From a virus: a stretch of 31,404 nt of DNA. The DNA lies in IMG/VR virus record IMGVR_UViG_3300017971_000621, positions 1 to 31,404 of that record; one strand, written 5' to 3'. This document shows, in pieces, positions 1 through 5,420 of the stretch (its first letter is position 1; every line of letters begins with the position of its first letter). Below the pieces are notes generated by a model. The model was not told the DNA's origin. It saw only the letters and a program-made list of their open reading frames with translations, and did no database searches. Both the position numbers and the translations under genes were made by a program.

Positions 1-122
1 CGTGTTTAAATTTCTGCGTTTTTTATATATGTTTAAGTCTTATTTCTTTTGATGATAATCCAACATACATAGGGGTTTGTCGTATTATATTCGGGAATTA
101 AGGTTTTACACCCCTAATTTCC
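1..122. repeat. Left copy of terminal sequence and one 82-bp repeat unit
   Basis: Bases 1-103 are identical to 31174-31276, and bases 46-122 are identical to 31301-31377, so this end is a hybrid of the first and second repeat units found at the other end. The unit carries two inverted repeats: TAGGGGT/ACCCCTA, and TTCGGGAATTA against TAATTTCCCGAA with one bulged T. At base 123 the sequence leaves the repeat. This is what a circular or terminally redundant genome gives when an assembler collapses a tandem repeat; a true direct terminal repeat is the alternative. Confidence 0.9.
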
Positions 123-129
123 ATTTCTA

Positions 130-279
130 CTATTCATCATAAAGATCATCTATTTCAACCTTTGATCCTATAACTCTTGTATGTCCGCACTCACACCTTG
201 CAGGTTCGCACTCATAGTAAGAGCTAACATCTAAGAAGCAATAGGGACATGTTGCTTTAGTCGGTTCTAACACCTTCAT
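130..279 (-). CDS. Small zinc-ribbon protein, 49 aa
   Basis: A 49-residue frame starts with ATG immediately after the TAA of the annealing-protein gene (TAA then ATG, no gap) and ends with two adjacent stop codons. It holds a CPYC pair at residues 11-14 and CECGH at 29-33, the spacing of a small zinc ribbon, followed by an acidic C-terminus. It is the last gene of the leftward recombination operon and runs toward the terminal repeats. Zinc ribbons of this size in phage operons often bind nucleic acid or a protein partner, but no specific function can be assigned. The back-to-back junction and conserved Cys pattern are the main reasons to believe it. Confidence 0.7.
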   Translation of the reverse strand: MKVLEPTKATCPYCFLDVSSYYECEPARCECGHTRVIGSKVEIDDLYDE

Positions 280-1152
280 TTATATATCACCGTCTCTTAG
301 TTTCATGCTCTTCAATCGTTTTCCAAGAGTCGTTAGCCCCTCTATATGTTTATCATTATATTCGTCGAGGTCCTGGATACAATCAACCTGCGTAATGACA
401 CATATATCTTCATCATCACCACCAAGGTCATGGATAGCATCTACTATCTTTGTAATCCTGGTGATGGCTTCCTCTGGCTCATGAATGATTGCCACTTGAT
501 CGACATTACCGCCCATCGATGCTGTTATCTCATCGGCCTTTGAGGCGTAGGCCTTTGATAAAGGTGTCTCCTCTTTGACAACTCGCATACCAGGTCCTTT
601 CTGGTTTTCATTCCACATTTCATACTCAGAATATGTCCCGTTGAACTGTTTAGGGAATGCCATTCTAAGAGCTTGAGCCTCAGCAACCTTTTTAATCATG
701 GTCTCAGGCTTATCTGCCCAAACACCATGTTTTTGAATGTACTCTTCAATATTTACCGAAACATAAACAGGTACCGATGTAGATTTTTTATAGACCGTAC
801 ATATAGCCCCTATAAGATCACCTCTATTTTTTAGAGCGTATTCATGGGTGACTGCCCCATTAGAAACCTTGAGAGTATCATTTGAATATATAGAGCTTAC
901 CGTGTGACCATCGTAGTCTTTATTTTTCACTGCAAATATTCTATACCCGTCTCTACCTATGAAAATCTGCGCAGCAGCGGTCCCGTATTTTACTGCCCAT
1001 ATTTCTTTTAGGAACGGGTTCAATCCACTTGCCTTTCCTATCTCAAGAAACGTGTTCCATTCTGAATCATTAAGGCTTTTCCCATATATTTCTTTGACAC
1101 ATTTAAGGTTTGATTTATCTTCCCAAAAGGTAATTTCATTACTCATTTTCAT
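280..1152 (-). CDS. bet: Single-strand annealing protein, Red-beta/RecT (phage Bet) family
   Basis: This 290-aa protein matches the Bet branch of the RecT/Red-beta superfamily: an N-terminal helical segment with LNPFLKEIWAVKY, then FIGRDGYR (the family's G-R-D-G core strand region), and KPETMIKKVAEAQALRMAFP near residue 150. Such proteins coat single-stranded DNA left by a partner exonuclease and anneal complementary strands. The partner exonuclease is two genes upstream in the same operon. The acidic C-terminal third (after about residue 190) is variable in the family. The start overlaps the upstream small gene by 14 bases, implying translational coupling; a second in-frame ATG two codons later (MSNEI) is possible. 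Family assignment is strong; the mechanism is from family knowledge. Confidence 0.93.
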   Translation of the reverse strand: MKMSNEITFWEDKSNLKCVKEIYGKSLNDSEWNTFLEIGKASGLNPFLKEIWAVKYGTAAAQIFIGRDGYRIFAVKNKDYDGHTVSSIYSNDTLKVSNGAVTHEYALKNRGDLIGAICTVYKKSTSVPVYVSVNIEEYIQKHGVWADKPETMIKKVAEAQALRMAFPKQFNGTYSEYEMWNENQKGPGMRVVKEETPLSKAYASKADEITASMGGNVDQVAIIHEPEEAITRITKIVDAIHDLGGDDEDICVITQVDCIQDLDEYNDKHIEGLTTLGKRLKSMKLRDGDI

Positions 1153-1324
1153 ATTCCTTTAAAATCTTTTTAGCTTCTTTTTTATATTTCTTAACATTGA
1201 GGCTTAGAACTCTTCCGCAATCGATGTTAAAGACATTTTTCTTAATAACTTCACTATCAAACATGAAGGGTGTCAGTCCATGCTTTGATGCACAATCGTA
1301 TATGTTTTTAATATCTCTATTCAT
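1139..1324 (-). CDS. Small basic protein of unknown function, 61 aa
   Basis: The frame sits between the exonuclease and annealing-protein genes and is coupled to both: its ATG overlaps the exonuclease stop (TAATG) and its end overlaps the annealing gene by 14 bases. The product is lysine-rich, especially the C-terminal helix (KKYKKEAKKILKEYENE), and has two cysteines. I do not recognise a domain. Its place between two partner enzymes suggests an accessory role in recombination, which is only inference. The perfect packing between real genes supports that it is translated. Confidence 0.7.
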   Translation of the reverse strand: MNRDIKNIYDCASKHGLTPFMFDSEVIKKNVFNIDCGRVLSLNVKKYKKEAKKILKEYENE

Positions 1325-2280
1325 TATAGGAACCTCATTGGTCGTGTTTGTGATTGCATTACATATTGTTGGTATAGTTCTGGCTTATCGTTCTTGAAGC
1401 TTTTTGTGTCGAACCTATTAGAAGTCTGTGGCTTCCATGTTACGAGGCGCTCACCTTCCATATTAACAAGAGTTGTCTTCTCATTTAGGCTTTGGGCGAT
1501 CTGAGCTTTAACCATTTCGTCTTGATCCTTTAAAGCTTTGATCTCTTTGTTGATTGTCTTGTGTTGCTCATAGAGATCAATTGTTGTTTCATCGGCAATG
1601 ACGGCTTCATCAATGATCTCTTCAACTGAAATGTTATTCTCTTTTATGTTAGTGGCAGCGGGTGGAATGTCTTTTTCAACGTGCTCTAGCCAGAACTCTT
1701 TTTCTTTTTGAATAATCAAAGATTCTAGTTTGGGATTTCGTTTATAGAAAAATTCCTTAAGTTGTGGTCCACCAAATCCTTGGATCAAAACAACGCATGG
1801 GAACGTTTCGTATTCTATGCCAAAGAATGACTCAGCAATAATACAGTTGTGGGCACATTGTAAGAGATATTCAGTCGGCATTTCGTCCGTTCCTTCATCA
1901 CCCCAACCCTTTGCGTTTGATGTGTATTTGATTTCTCCGACGATGCTTCTATACTTTGACATGAAGTCCAAGTTGCAGCGCATCCATGGGTAATCTTTAT
2001 GAACCATCTCAAGATCAGAAGCGGGTTTCTCTAGTGTGAGACCTTTTTGATCTGCGTACATTTCTCTGATGAAGTCCTCTAGGTAATCACCAAGGGCAGT
2101 ATTCATATTGCCGTTAAACGGTTCTGAATAACCTTTCTTATCTTGGTATATATCAAGAGGTGTTTTGTAGCGTGATTGTCCAAGAACGGCTGCGGCATCG
2201 CTTCCACCAATTCCTTTGTTTCTATTTTCTTTCTGTTCTGGCGTTAGGGCCGTGAACTTTTTGAAATCTTTAATTTCCAT
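1324..2280 (-). CDS. YqaJ-type viral recombinase / lambda-exonuclease-like alkaline nuclease
   Basis: This 318-aa protein has the PD-(D/E)xK nuclease layout of the YqaJ/lambda exonuclease family: GIGGSDAAAVLG at residues 23-34, a helix with E68, D105 in CNLDF, the E116-I-K118 catalytic strand in GEIKYT, and a Q141 helix (YLLQCAHN). These enzymes degrade one strand of duplex DNA from ends and hand the remaining strand to a RecT/Bet-type annealing protein, which is encoded just downstream. The last third (about 230-318) is a helical extension with a predicted coiled coil, ending in an Arg/Pro tail. Start and stop both overlap neighbouring small genes. Confidence in the nuclease family is high. 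Confidence 0.92.
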   Translation of the reverse strand: MEIKDFKKFTALTPEQKENRNKGIGGSDAAAVLGQSRYKTPLDIYQDKKGYSEPFNGNMNTALGDYLEDFIREMYADQKGLTLEKPASDLEMVHKDYPWMRCNLDFMSKYRSIVGEIKYTSNAKGWGDEGTDEMPTEYLLQCAHNCIIAESFFGIEYETFPCVVLIQGFGGPQLKEFFYKRNPKLESLIIQKEKEFWLEHVEKDIPPAATNIKENNISVEEIIDEAVIADETTIDLYEQHKTINKEIKALKDQDEMVKAQIAQSLNEKTTLVNMEGERLVTWKPQTSNRFDTKSFKNDKPELYQQYVMQSQTRPMRFL

Positions 2281-2392
2281 TTTTAGTCTCCCTGTTAAGC
2301 ATCTCTAGCATGATGTTTTTTTGCTTAAGGGAACTAATTGTATCTTTTAGATTCGTTATCTCTGAAAGAAGGTCTAAAACGTATTTTTCCAT
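2270..2392 (-). CDS. 40-aa coiled-coil peptide upstream of exonuclease
   Basis: A 40-codon frame starts at an ATG preceded by AGG at a suitable distance and ends 11 bases inside the exonuclease gene, the same overlapped arrangement as the rest of the operon. The peptide has a heptad-like run of L/I/V residues (DLLSEITNLKDTISSLKQKN), so it is probably one short coiled coil that could dimerise or bind a partner. No homolog is recognised. Short length leaves some doubt, but its start, stop overlap and lack of any gap between neighbours argue for it. Confidence 0.55.
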   Translation of the reverse strand: MEKYVLDLLSEITNLKDTISSLKQKNIMLEMLNRETKNGN

Positions 2393-2404
2393 AATCTTTA
2401 CCTG

Positions 2405-2506
2405 TTATTCTTCGTCAAATATTAAACATTCGCCATTGCATTCATCATTGAAATAGATGCTATTGGCGCACTTACAATCATTTGAGTAATCGTTAAAGCG
2501 GTCCAT
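2405..2506 (-). CDS. 33-aa acidic cysteine peptide
   Basis: A 33-codon frame begins at ATG after AGGAT and overlaps the upstream gene's end by 14 bases, then stops 12 bases before the next small ORF. It has CKC at residues 11-13 and CNGEC at 28-32, four cysteines that could hold one zinc, within an acidic peptide (pI clearly low). No family recognised. Evidence is the coupling on both sides and the paired cysteines; it is too short for codon statistics. Confidence 0.5.
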   Translation of the reverse strand: MDRFNDYSNDCKCANSIYFNDECNGECLIFDEE

Positions 2507-2723
2507 ATCCTGTAACTCCCTGTTGAGTATCTTTTACTATACTATACAAATTATTAATTGTATCGCTGATACACTCAGTGAGTATTGTTCTTAAGTGACT
2601 GTTGTAAGCTCTGTTATCTTCTCTCTCAGAAGATTCTTTAAACTTTTCTATGTCGTAACAGAGGTTATTGATTTCTTTTTGGAGTGAACGGATTTCGTCC
2701 GTGGTGAGTCTTCTATGTGTCAT
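2493..2723 (-). CDS. Small helical protein, first gene of leftward recombination operon, 76 aa
   Basis: This frame is the promoter-proximal gene of the leftward operon, with ATG 33 bases from the divergent control region and an AGGAAAAT ribosome site. The product is polar and helical, with a predicted coiled coil around residues 8-35 (EIRSLQKEINNLCYDIEKFK) and a short Gly-rich end. No known family recognised. Being first in an early operon it would be among the earliest proteins made, but no function can be stated. Confidence 0.7.
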   Translation of the reverse strand: MTHRRLTTDEIRSLQKEINNLCYDIEKFKESSEREDNRAYNSHLRTILTECISDTINNLYSIVKDTQQGVTGYGPL

Positions 2724-2752
2724 TTTATTTTCCTATATGTTTGCTATTGCAA

Positions 2753-2781
2753 TTCACCTCTGCATGAGGTACTTATATATA
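2753..2781 (+). promoter_or_regulatory. Candidate rightward early promoter
   Basis: TTCACC (2753-2758) and TATATA (2776-2781) are 17 bases apart, each matching four of six consensus positions. Transcription would start near 2788, ahead of the Cro-like gene. The spacer and the end of the -35 box contain the dyad at 2756-2770, a classic repressor arrangement. Confidence 0.45.
2756..2770. promoter_or_regulatory. Operator-like dyad between divergent operons
   Basis: ACCTC-TGCAT-GAGGT is a perfect 5-bp inverted repeat around a TGCA centre, placed between the leftward recombination operon and the rightward Cro-like gene. The half-site TGAGGTAC (2765-2772) recurs at 3261-3268. Binding by the adjacent Cro/YdaS-like protein is the natural hypothesis; binding itself is not shown by the sequence. 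Confidence 0.5.
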
Positions 2782-2808
2782 CATAGCAGTGCATAAAAAG
2801 GAAAGCAA
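2780..2808 (-). promoter_or_regulatory. Candidate leftward early promoter
   Basis: On the minus strand TTGCTT (2808-2803) is followed after 17 bases by TATGTA (2785-2780), inside a TATATA-rich stretch, and about 57 bases before the first ATG of the leftward operon. The -10 match is weak, so the exact boxes are uncertain although a promoter must lie in this short gap. Confidence 0.4.
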
Positions 2809-2815
2809 CATAAAA

Positions 2816-3046
2816 ATGAAAAAAATATCAGACGAACAAAAAAAAGAAATTGCGATGGCGCTTAAAATATGGATTCTCAGCAGGTCCACTATTGTTTCGT
2901 TTTGTGAAGATAATGAAATTAATATCAATACACTGAACTCCTGGTTTAAACTAGAGAGGTCAATATCACTACAGAACGCTATTAAGTTAGAGAAAATAAC
3001 AAAGGGTGACTTAAAGAAAGAGTTTCTTTGTCCAAAACATTTTTAA
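2816..3046 (+). CDS. Cro/YdaS-like helix-turn-helix regulator, 76 aa
   Basis: The protein is a single small helix-turn-helix unit: IVSFCEDNEININTLNSWF resembles the helix-turn-helix of Cro/YdaS proteins, followed by ISLQNAIKLEKITKGDLKKEFLCP, which matches the family ending in which an Ile-Glu-x-x-Thr-x-Gly stretch precedes an L-x-P segment. Such proteins set early gene expression in phages. I chose ATG at 2816; an upstream in-frame GTG at 2789 would add nine residues but coincides with the predicted transcription start. It is the first rightward gene and lies beside an operator-like dyad. No CI-type repressor partner was found in the window. Confidence 0.7.
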   Translation: MKKISDEQKKEIAMALKIWILSRSTIVSFCEDNEININTLNSWFKLERSISLQNAIKLEKITKGDLKKEFLCPKHF

Positions 3047-3047
3047 C

Positions 3048-3072
3048 AAAAAAAAGACCGGATAAACCGGCC
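3048..3072 (-). terminator. Leftward intrinsic terminator with eight-U tail
   Basis: Read leftward, GGCCGG (3072-3067), loop TTTAT, CCGGTC (3061-3056) and then eight T (3055-3048). The stem needs one G-U pair in this direction and would have an A-C mismatch in the other, and only this direction has a T run. There is no leftward gene upstream of it, so it points to a non-coding transcript. Confidence 0.7.
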
Positions 3073-3289
3073 TTGAAAACACCCATATAGGTAAGTGTTT
3101 TAGATTCCTGGGCATGCAGACCATTCGAGAAATAAGGTACAGGGATGTCCCAAAACTCGAAACGATTTATTCAATCGTGGAATGATTTTGTTTTATTACC
3201 TATGAGGAAAAATGTAAAGGGAAAAGTTACCCCGAACGACTCAGGGGATCGAACGGGGCGTGAGGTACATCCCCCGAAGACTTAGGGAA
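3048..3289 (-). ncRNA. Candidate ~240-nt leftward regulatory RNA, antisense to the early leader
   Basis: A promoter-like pair at 3324-3296 and an intrinsic terminator at 3072-3048 enclose about 240 bases with no convincing reading frame. The interval has several possible stems: ACGATT/AATCGT (3162-3167/3173-3178, perfect), GGGGAT/ATCCCC (3244-3249/3269-3274) and CCCCG/CGGGG (3230-3234/3254-3258). The RNA would be antisense to the rightward transcript running from the Cro-like gene toward the replication gene, comparable in layout to lambda OOP RNA or plasmid copy-control antisense RNAs. Expression is inferred only from the signals. Confidence 0.45.
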
Positions 3290-3295
3290 TTATTA

Positions 3296-3324
3296 ATTGT
3301 CTAATGATTTTTTGACTAAGTCAA
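3296..3324 (-). promoter_or_regulatory. Candidate promoter of the leftward RNA, with palindromic -35
   Basis: On the minus strand TTGACT (3324-3319, five of six) is followed after 17 bases by GACAAT (3301-3296, four of six). The -35 lies in a perfect dyad TTGACT-A-AGTCAA (3312-3324), which could also be an operator. Confidence 0.45.
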
Positions 3325-3446
3325 CAAAGGGCGGTGTTGTTAAGAGTACATTCAAGGAATAATGAGGACACCGCGCCCAAGTGTGAATAAAAATGGAGCA
3401 TCTCAATGATGCAATTAAAGAGTAACGTATTATAGGAATAATACAA
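3325..3446 (+). other. Non-coding leader segment with stem-loops
   Basis: Together with the RNA candidate this completes a 400-base stretch without a gene. It holds GGGCGGTGT (3329-3337) facing ACACCG-CG-CCC (3368-3378), a long stem with a two-base bulge, and a small GCATC/GATGC hairpin (3398-3412). The last element, GTATTAT-AGGA-ATAATAC (3427-3444), is a perfect 7-bp stem whose loop is the ribosome-binding AGGA of the next gene. Confidence 0.5.
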
Positions 3447-3743
3447 ATGGATAAAATGGAAGAAAAGCTAGAAGCATTTAACAACATGTTGTTATCAAAT
3501 AAGGAAATTAGGACAAGTCATAAATTTATTTTATATCTTATGATCCATATAGAGGGAGAGGATGACTCTATAGTTTACATTCCTGACATTCTTGAGAGAG
3601 TTAAAGAGAAGAATTATTATGTTACAAAATGTATTTCAGAGATGATTGATTTTGGATACGTAAAAAGGTGTCGTGCTGGAGAAAAAAGGCAATTCTACGG
3701 ATATAAATCTAACTTGATTAAGATTGATAATAGTAATAAATAA
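3447..3743 (+). CDS. Small winged-helix-like protein, 98 aa
   Basis: The product looks like one winged-helix domain: helices around residues 5-36, then IPDILERVKEKNYYVTKCISEMIDFGYVKR with the recognition-helix pattern of MarR/replication-type winged helices, then a basic wing (CRAGEKRQFYGYKSN). It probably binds DNA, as a regulator or a replication accessory, but I cannot name a family. The start is the ATG nine bases after AGGA, which sits in the loop of an 18-base inverted repeat. A leftward terminator-like hairpin follows directly after the stop codon. Confidence 0.65.
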   Translation: MDKMEEKLEAFNNMLLSNKEIRTSHKFILYLMIHIEGEDDSIVYIPDILERVKEKNYYVTKCISEMIDFGYVKRCRAGEKRQFYGYKSNLIKIDNSNK

Positions 3744-3773
3744 TAAAAAGAAAGCCGAGGCGCTAACCCCGGC
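3742..3773 (-). terminator. Second leftward terminator-like hairpin
   Basis: Leftward, GCCGGGG (3773-3767), loop TTAGCG, CCTCGGC (3760-3754), one G-U pair, then TTTCTTTTTATT (3753-3742). In the rightward direction the stem has an A-C mismatch and no T run. No leftward gene lies to its right until 28911, so it may end an antisense transcript or block read-through. Confidence 0.5.
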
Positions 3774-3810
3774 ATTGTAACTTAACCCAATCATCACAAA
3801 GGAAAAAGTA

Positions 3811-3984
3811 ATGAACCCACAACCAAAAAAACCAACAGAGGCAATCAAGCCAACAAAGGCGTTTTCAATTGAACCAAAAGGCGGACTATATGTATCAACC
3901 AATCAGACTCCCACTCAAGGGAAAGGTTCTAACACCAATCATTACCCAATCAAGGGAAACAACAGGAGTTATCTAAATGATTAG
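3811..3984 (+). CDS. 57-aa Pro/Asn/Thr-rich leader protein of unknown function
   Basis: A frame starts at ATG with a good AAAGGAAAAAGTA ribosome site and ends overlapping the start of the next small ORF by eight bases. The peptide is low in complexity, rich in Pro, Asn, Thr and Lys, with no hydrophobic segment, and looks disordered. No homolog recognised. Support comes from the strong ribosome site and the chain of overlapping starts and stops leading to the replication gene. Confidence 0.55.
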   Translation: MNPQPKKPTEAIKPTKAFSIEPKGGLYVSTNQTPTQGKGSNTNHYPIKGNNRSYLND

Positions 3985-4123
3985 ACAATCTGTCATCATT
4001 AATCAAGATAAAAAATCATTAATCATTGATTATTTTCACACAACGCGTGACTCTGTAAGCACAGAGAGGCTTCGCACCGCGTTGTCATACGCAATTCTAA
4101 CAACAGGAAACATATCTTTATGA
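3977..4123 (+). CDS. 48-aa leader ORF coupled to the replication gene
   Basis: The ATG overlaps the end of the preceding small ORF and the TGA overlaps the initiator start as ATGA (4120-4123), a typical translational coupling junction. The peptide is short and unremarkable (MIRQSVIINQDKKSLIIDYF at the start). Its coding DNA contains the AT-rich direct repeats and the strong stem-loop at 4040-4085, so either it is a leader peptide whose translation opens that structure to control the initiator, or the frame is incidental to a functional RNA/DNA element. Confidence 0.5.
   Translation: MIRQSVIINQDKKSLIIDYFHTTRDSVSTERLRTALSYAILTTGNISL
3997..4085. promoter_or_regulatory. AT-rich direct repeats plus strong stem-loop before the initiator gene
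   Basis: CATTAATCA occurs at 3997-4005 and 4017-4025, exactly 20 bases apart, the second running into the dyad AATCA-T-TGATT (4021-4031). Then ACAACGCG (4040-4047) pairs perfectly with CGCGTTGT (4078-4085), enclosing a perfect CTCTGT-AAGC-ACAGAG hairpin (4051-4066). This could be an initiator binding region or an RNA switch for the initiator gene 35 bases downstream. Confidence 0.5.
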
Positions 4124-5322
4124 GTAATTTTAAAAATGAAACATCATTCTATAGAGAAGAAAAAAATAGTGATAATCCCTATGCAATGATTAGTAAAATG
4201 TGCCTTCAAGATACTCGACTCTCATGGAAGGCAAGGGGATTACTAACCTACCTTTTATCTCTTAAAGATGATTGGAAAATCGTTAAATCTAACCTTGTAA
4301 AGCAGGCACCTGATGGCATGGATTCTTTAGTGTCTGGATGCAAGGAATTAGAGAAATTCGGTTACATGGAATCCACACAACTTCGTAACAAACTAGGTCA
4401 AATTCTTGGTTATAAAACGGTTGTTCGCGAGAAACCTATCTTAAAAGAAGATTCCTCTCAAACCGTTGATAATAAAGGGATTGACCCAGAACGGGAAAAT
4501 CCGGTTATGGATAATCATAATATCGACAGTTCCAACGAACAAGAAAACCGTCAAACCGTTGATATCAAACGATCCTACCCAGAACGGGAAAACCCTGAAC
4601 CGGATAATCCCGTGCTAATAAATAATAATTTTAATAATAATTCTTCTTCTTCTTTTGATAATAAAGAGAGCACCCATTCGGAAACGTCCGCTCGTTCCTC
4701 GCTGCCGGAAGAAGGAAATTTAAAAGATAATTTTAAGGATGAAGATCGTACCTCTCAGGATAAAATTACGAGCAAGGTATCTGATGAGAGATCGAAAACG
4801 GTTATGTCTTACGATCATAAGCCGAAAACTGGTAAGTTTCTAACTTTGGATAGGGTTCCTAGTTCTTGGCTTGAGTCAGCACAGAAGCGATTTAGGATTA
4901 AGCCAGATAAGGTTAAGGCCGTTGAGGGCGCTTTCTTGGAGTATTATATCAGGAACCACACCCCAAGATCGTTAACGACATGGGAAAAGCTTTGGTCTGA
5001 ATATGTTGGGCGTAGAACCTCTATGGTTCCAACAGACTTTGAGCCTCCAAAAAAGATCAAGGAATCAGATACCCATCAGTATAAAAAACGTACAGGTATT
5101 GATGCTAAAATTTGTGATATCATTAAGGAAAAGATAGGCCCAGCTAACTTCTATTCTTATATCGAGCATGGGAGTTTTGAAGAGGTTGATCCTAAAAAGT
5201 TGAAGTTTTTTGTAGCTACAAGCATGGCTTATGAATGGTTTGAGGATAATGTTTCAAGCATTCTTAATAGTTTTGACTATAAGGTAATTGCTCATGAAAT
5301 AACAGGAATGAAATCCTCATAG
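4120..5322 (+). CDS. Phage replication initiator: N-terminal helix-turn-helix, C-terminal DnaA domain-I-like
   Basis: Residues about 1-100 match the helix-turn-helix of phage replication (lambda O/DnaD-type) proteins: SWKARGLLTYLLSLKDDWKI, then a recognition helix and CKELEKFGYM. A polar linker follows (about 105-225) containing a 31-residue in-frame duplication (QTVDNKG...PEREN and QTVDIKR...PEREN) and an Asn/Ser run. A middle segment (about 240-310) is helical and basic. Residues about 325-395 resemble DnaA domain I (IIKEKIGPANFYSYIE, then LKFFVATSMAYEWFEDNV), the part of DnaA that contacts helicase and other partners. I infer that it binds an origin and recruits host DnaB. The DNA of the linker holds iteron-like repeats. 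The start overlaps the upstream ORF (ATGA). Confidence 0.75.
   Translation: MSNFKNETSFYREEKNSDNPYAMISKMCLQDTRLSWKARGLLTYLLSLKDDWKIVKSNLVKQAPDGMDSLVSGCKELEKFGYMESTQLRNKLGQILGYKTVVREKPILKEDSSQTVDNKGIDPERENPVMDNHNIDSSNEQENRQTVDIKRSYPERENPEPDNPVLINNNFNNNSSSSFDNKESTHSETSARSSLPEEGNLKDNFKDEDRTSQDKITSKVSDERSKTVMSYDHKPKTGKFLTLDRVPSSWLESAQKRFRIKPDKVKAVEGAFLEYYIRNHTPRSLTTWEKLWSEYVGRRTSMVPTDFEPPKKIKESDTHQYKKRTGIDAKICDIIKEKIGPANFYSYIEHGSFEEVDPKKLKFFVATSMAYEWFEDNVSSILNSFDYKVIAHEITGMKSS
4458..4672. repeat. Iteron-like direct repeats and AT-rich tract inside the initiator gene
   Basis: Two blocks repeat with an exact 93-base offset: TCAAACCGTTGAT (4458-4470 and 4551-4563), CCCAGAACGGGAAAA (4485-4499 and 4578-4592) and GGATAATC (4509-4516 and 4602-4609). 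They are followed at about 4616-4672 by a run composed almost only of A and T (AATAATAATTTTAATAATAA). Iterons then an AT-rich tract within the initiator gene is the layout of the lambda origin. The offset is 31 codons, so a coding duplication alone could also explain it. Confidence 0.55.
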
Positions 5323-5420
5323 AATCGATCTGAGAGCCACCACAGGGGTTAAATAGGAAAAAATGCTTCATGATACCTAAATAAGTAAACAAGGTGTCTG
5401 AGCGTTAAAATAGGAAGAAT

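Noticed and set aside
79-87. TAATACGAC on the minus strand, also at 31252-31260 and 31334-31342, identical to the first nine bases of the T7 promoter
   Set aside because: The rest of the T7 promoter does not match and no phage RNA polymerase gene is present, so it is probably chance within the repeat.
3220-3290. GTTCGATCC on the minus strand, like a tRNA T-loop or tmRNA 3' part
   Set aside because: No matching acceptor stem, anticodon arm or CCA context; more simply part of the candidate antisense RNA.
3636-3902. 88-codon minus-strand frame with hydrophobic stretches, possible membrane protein
   Set aside because: It overlaps the winged-helix gene, the leftward terminator and a small rightward ORF, and its hydrophobicity is what the complement of a Lys/Asn-rich frame gives.
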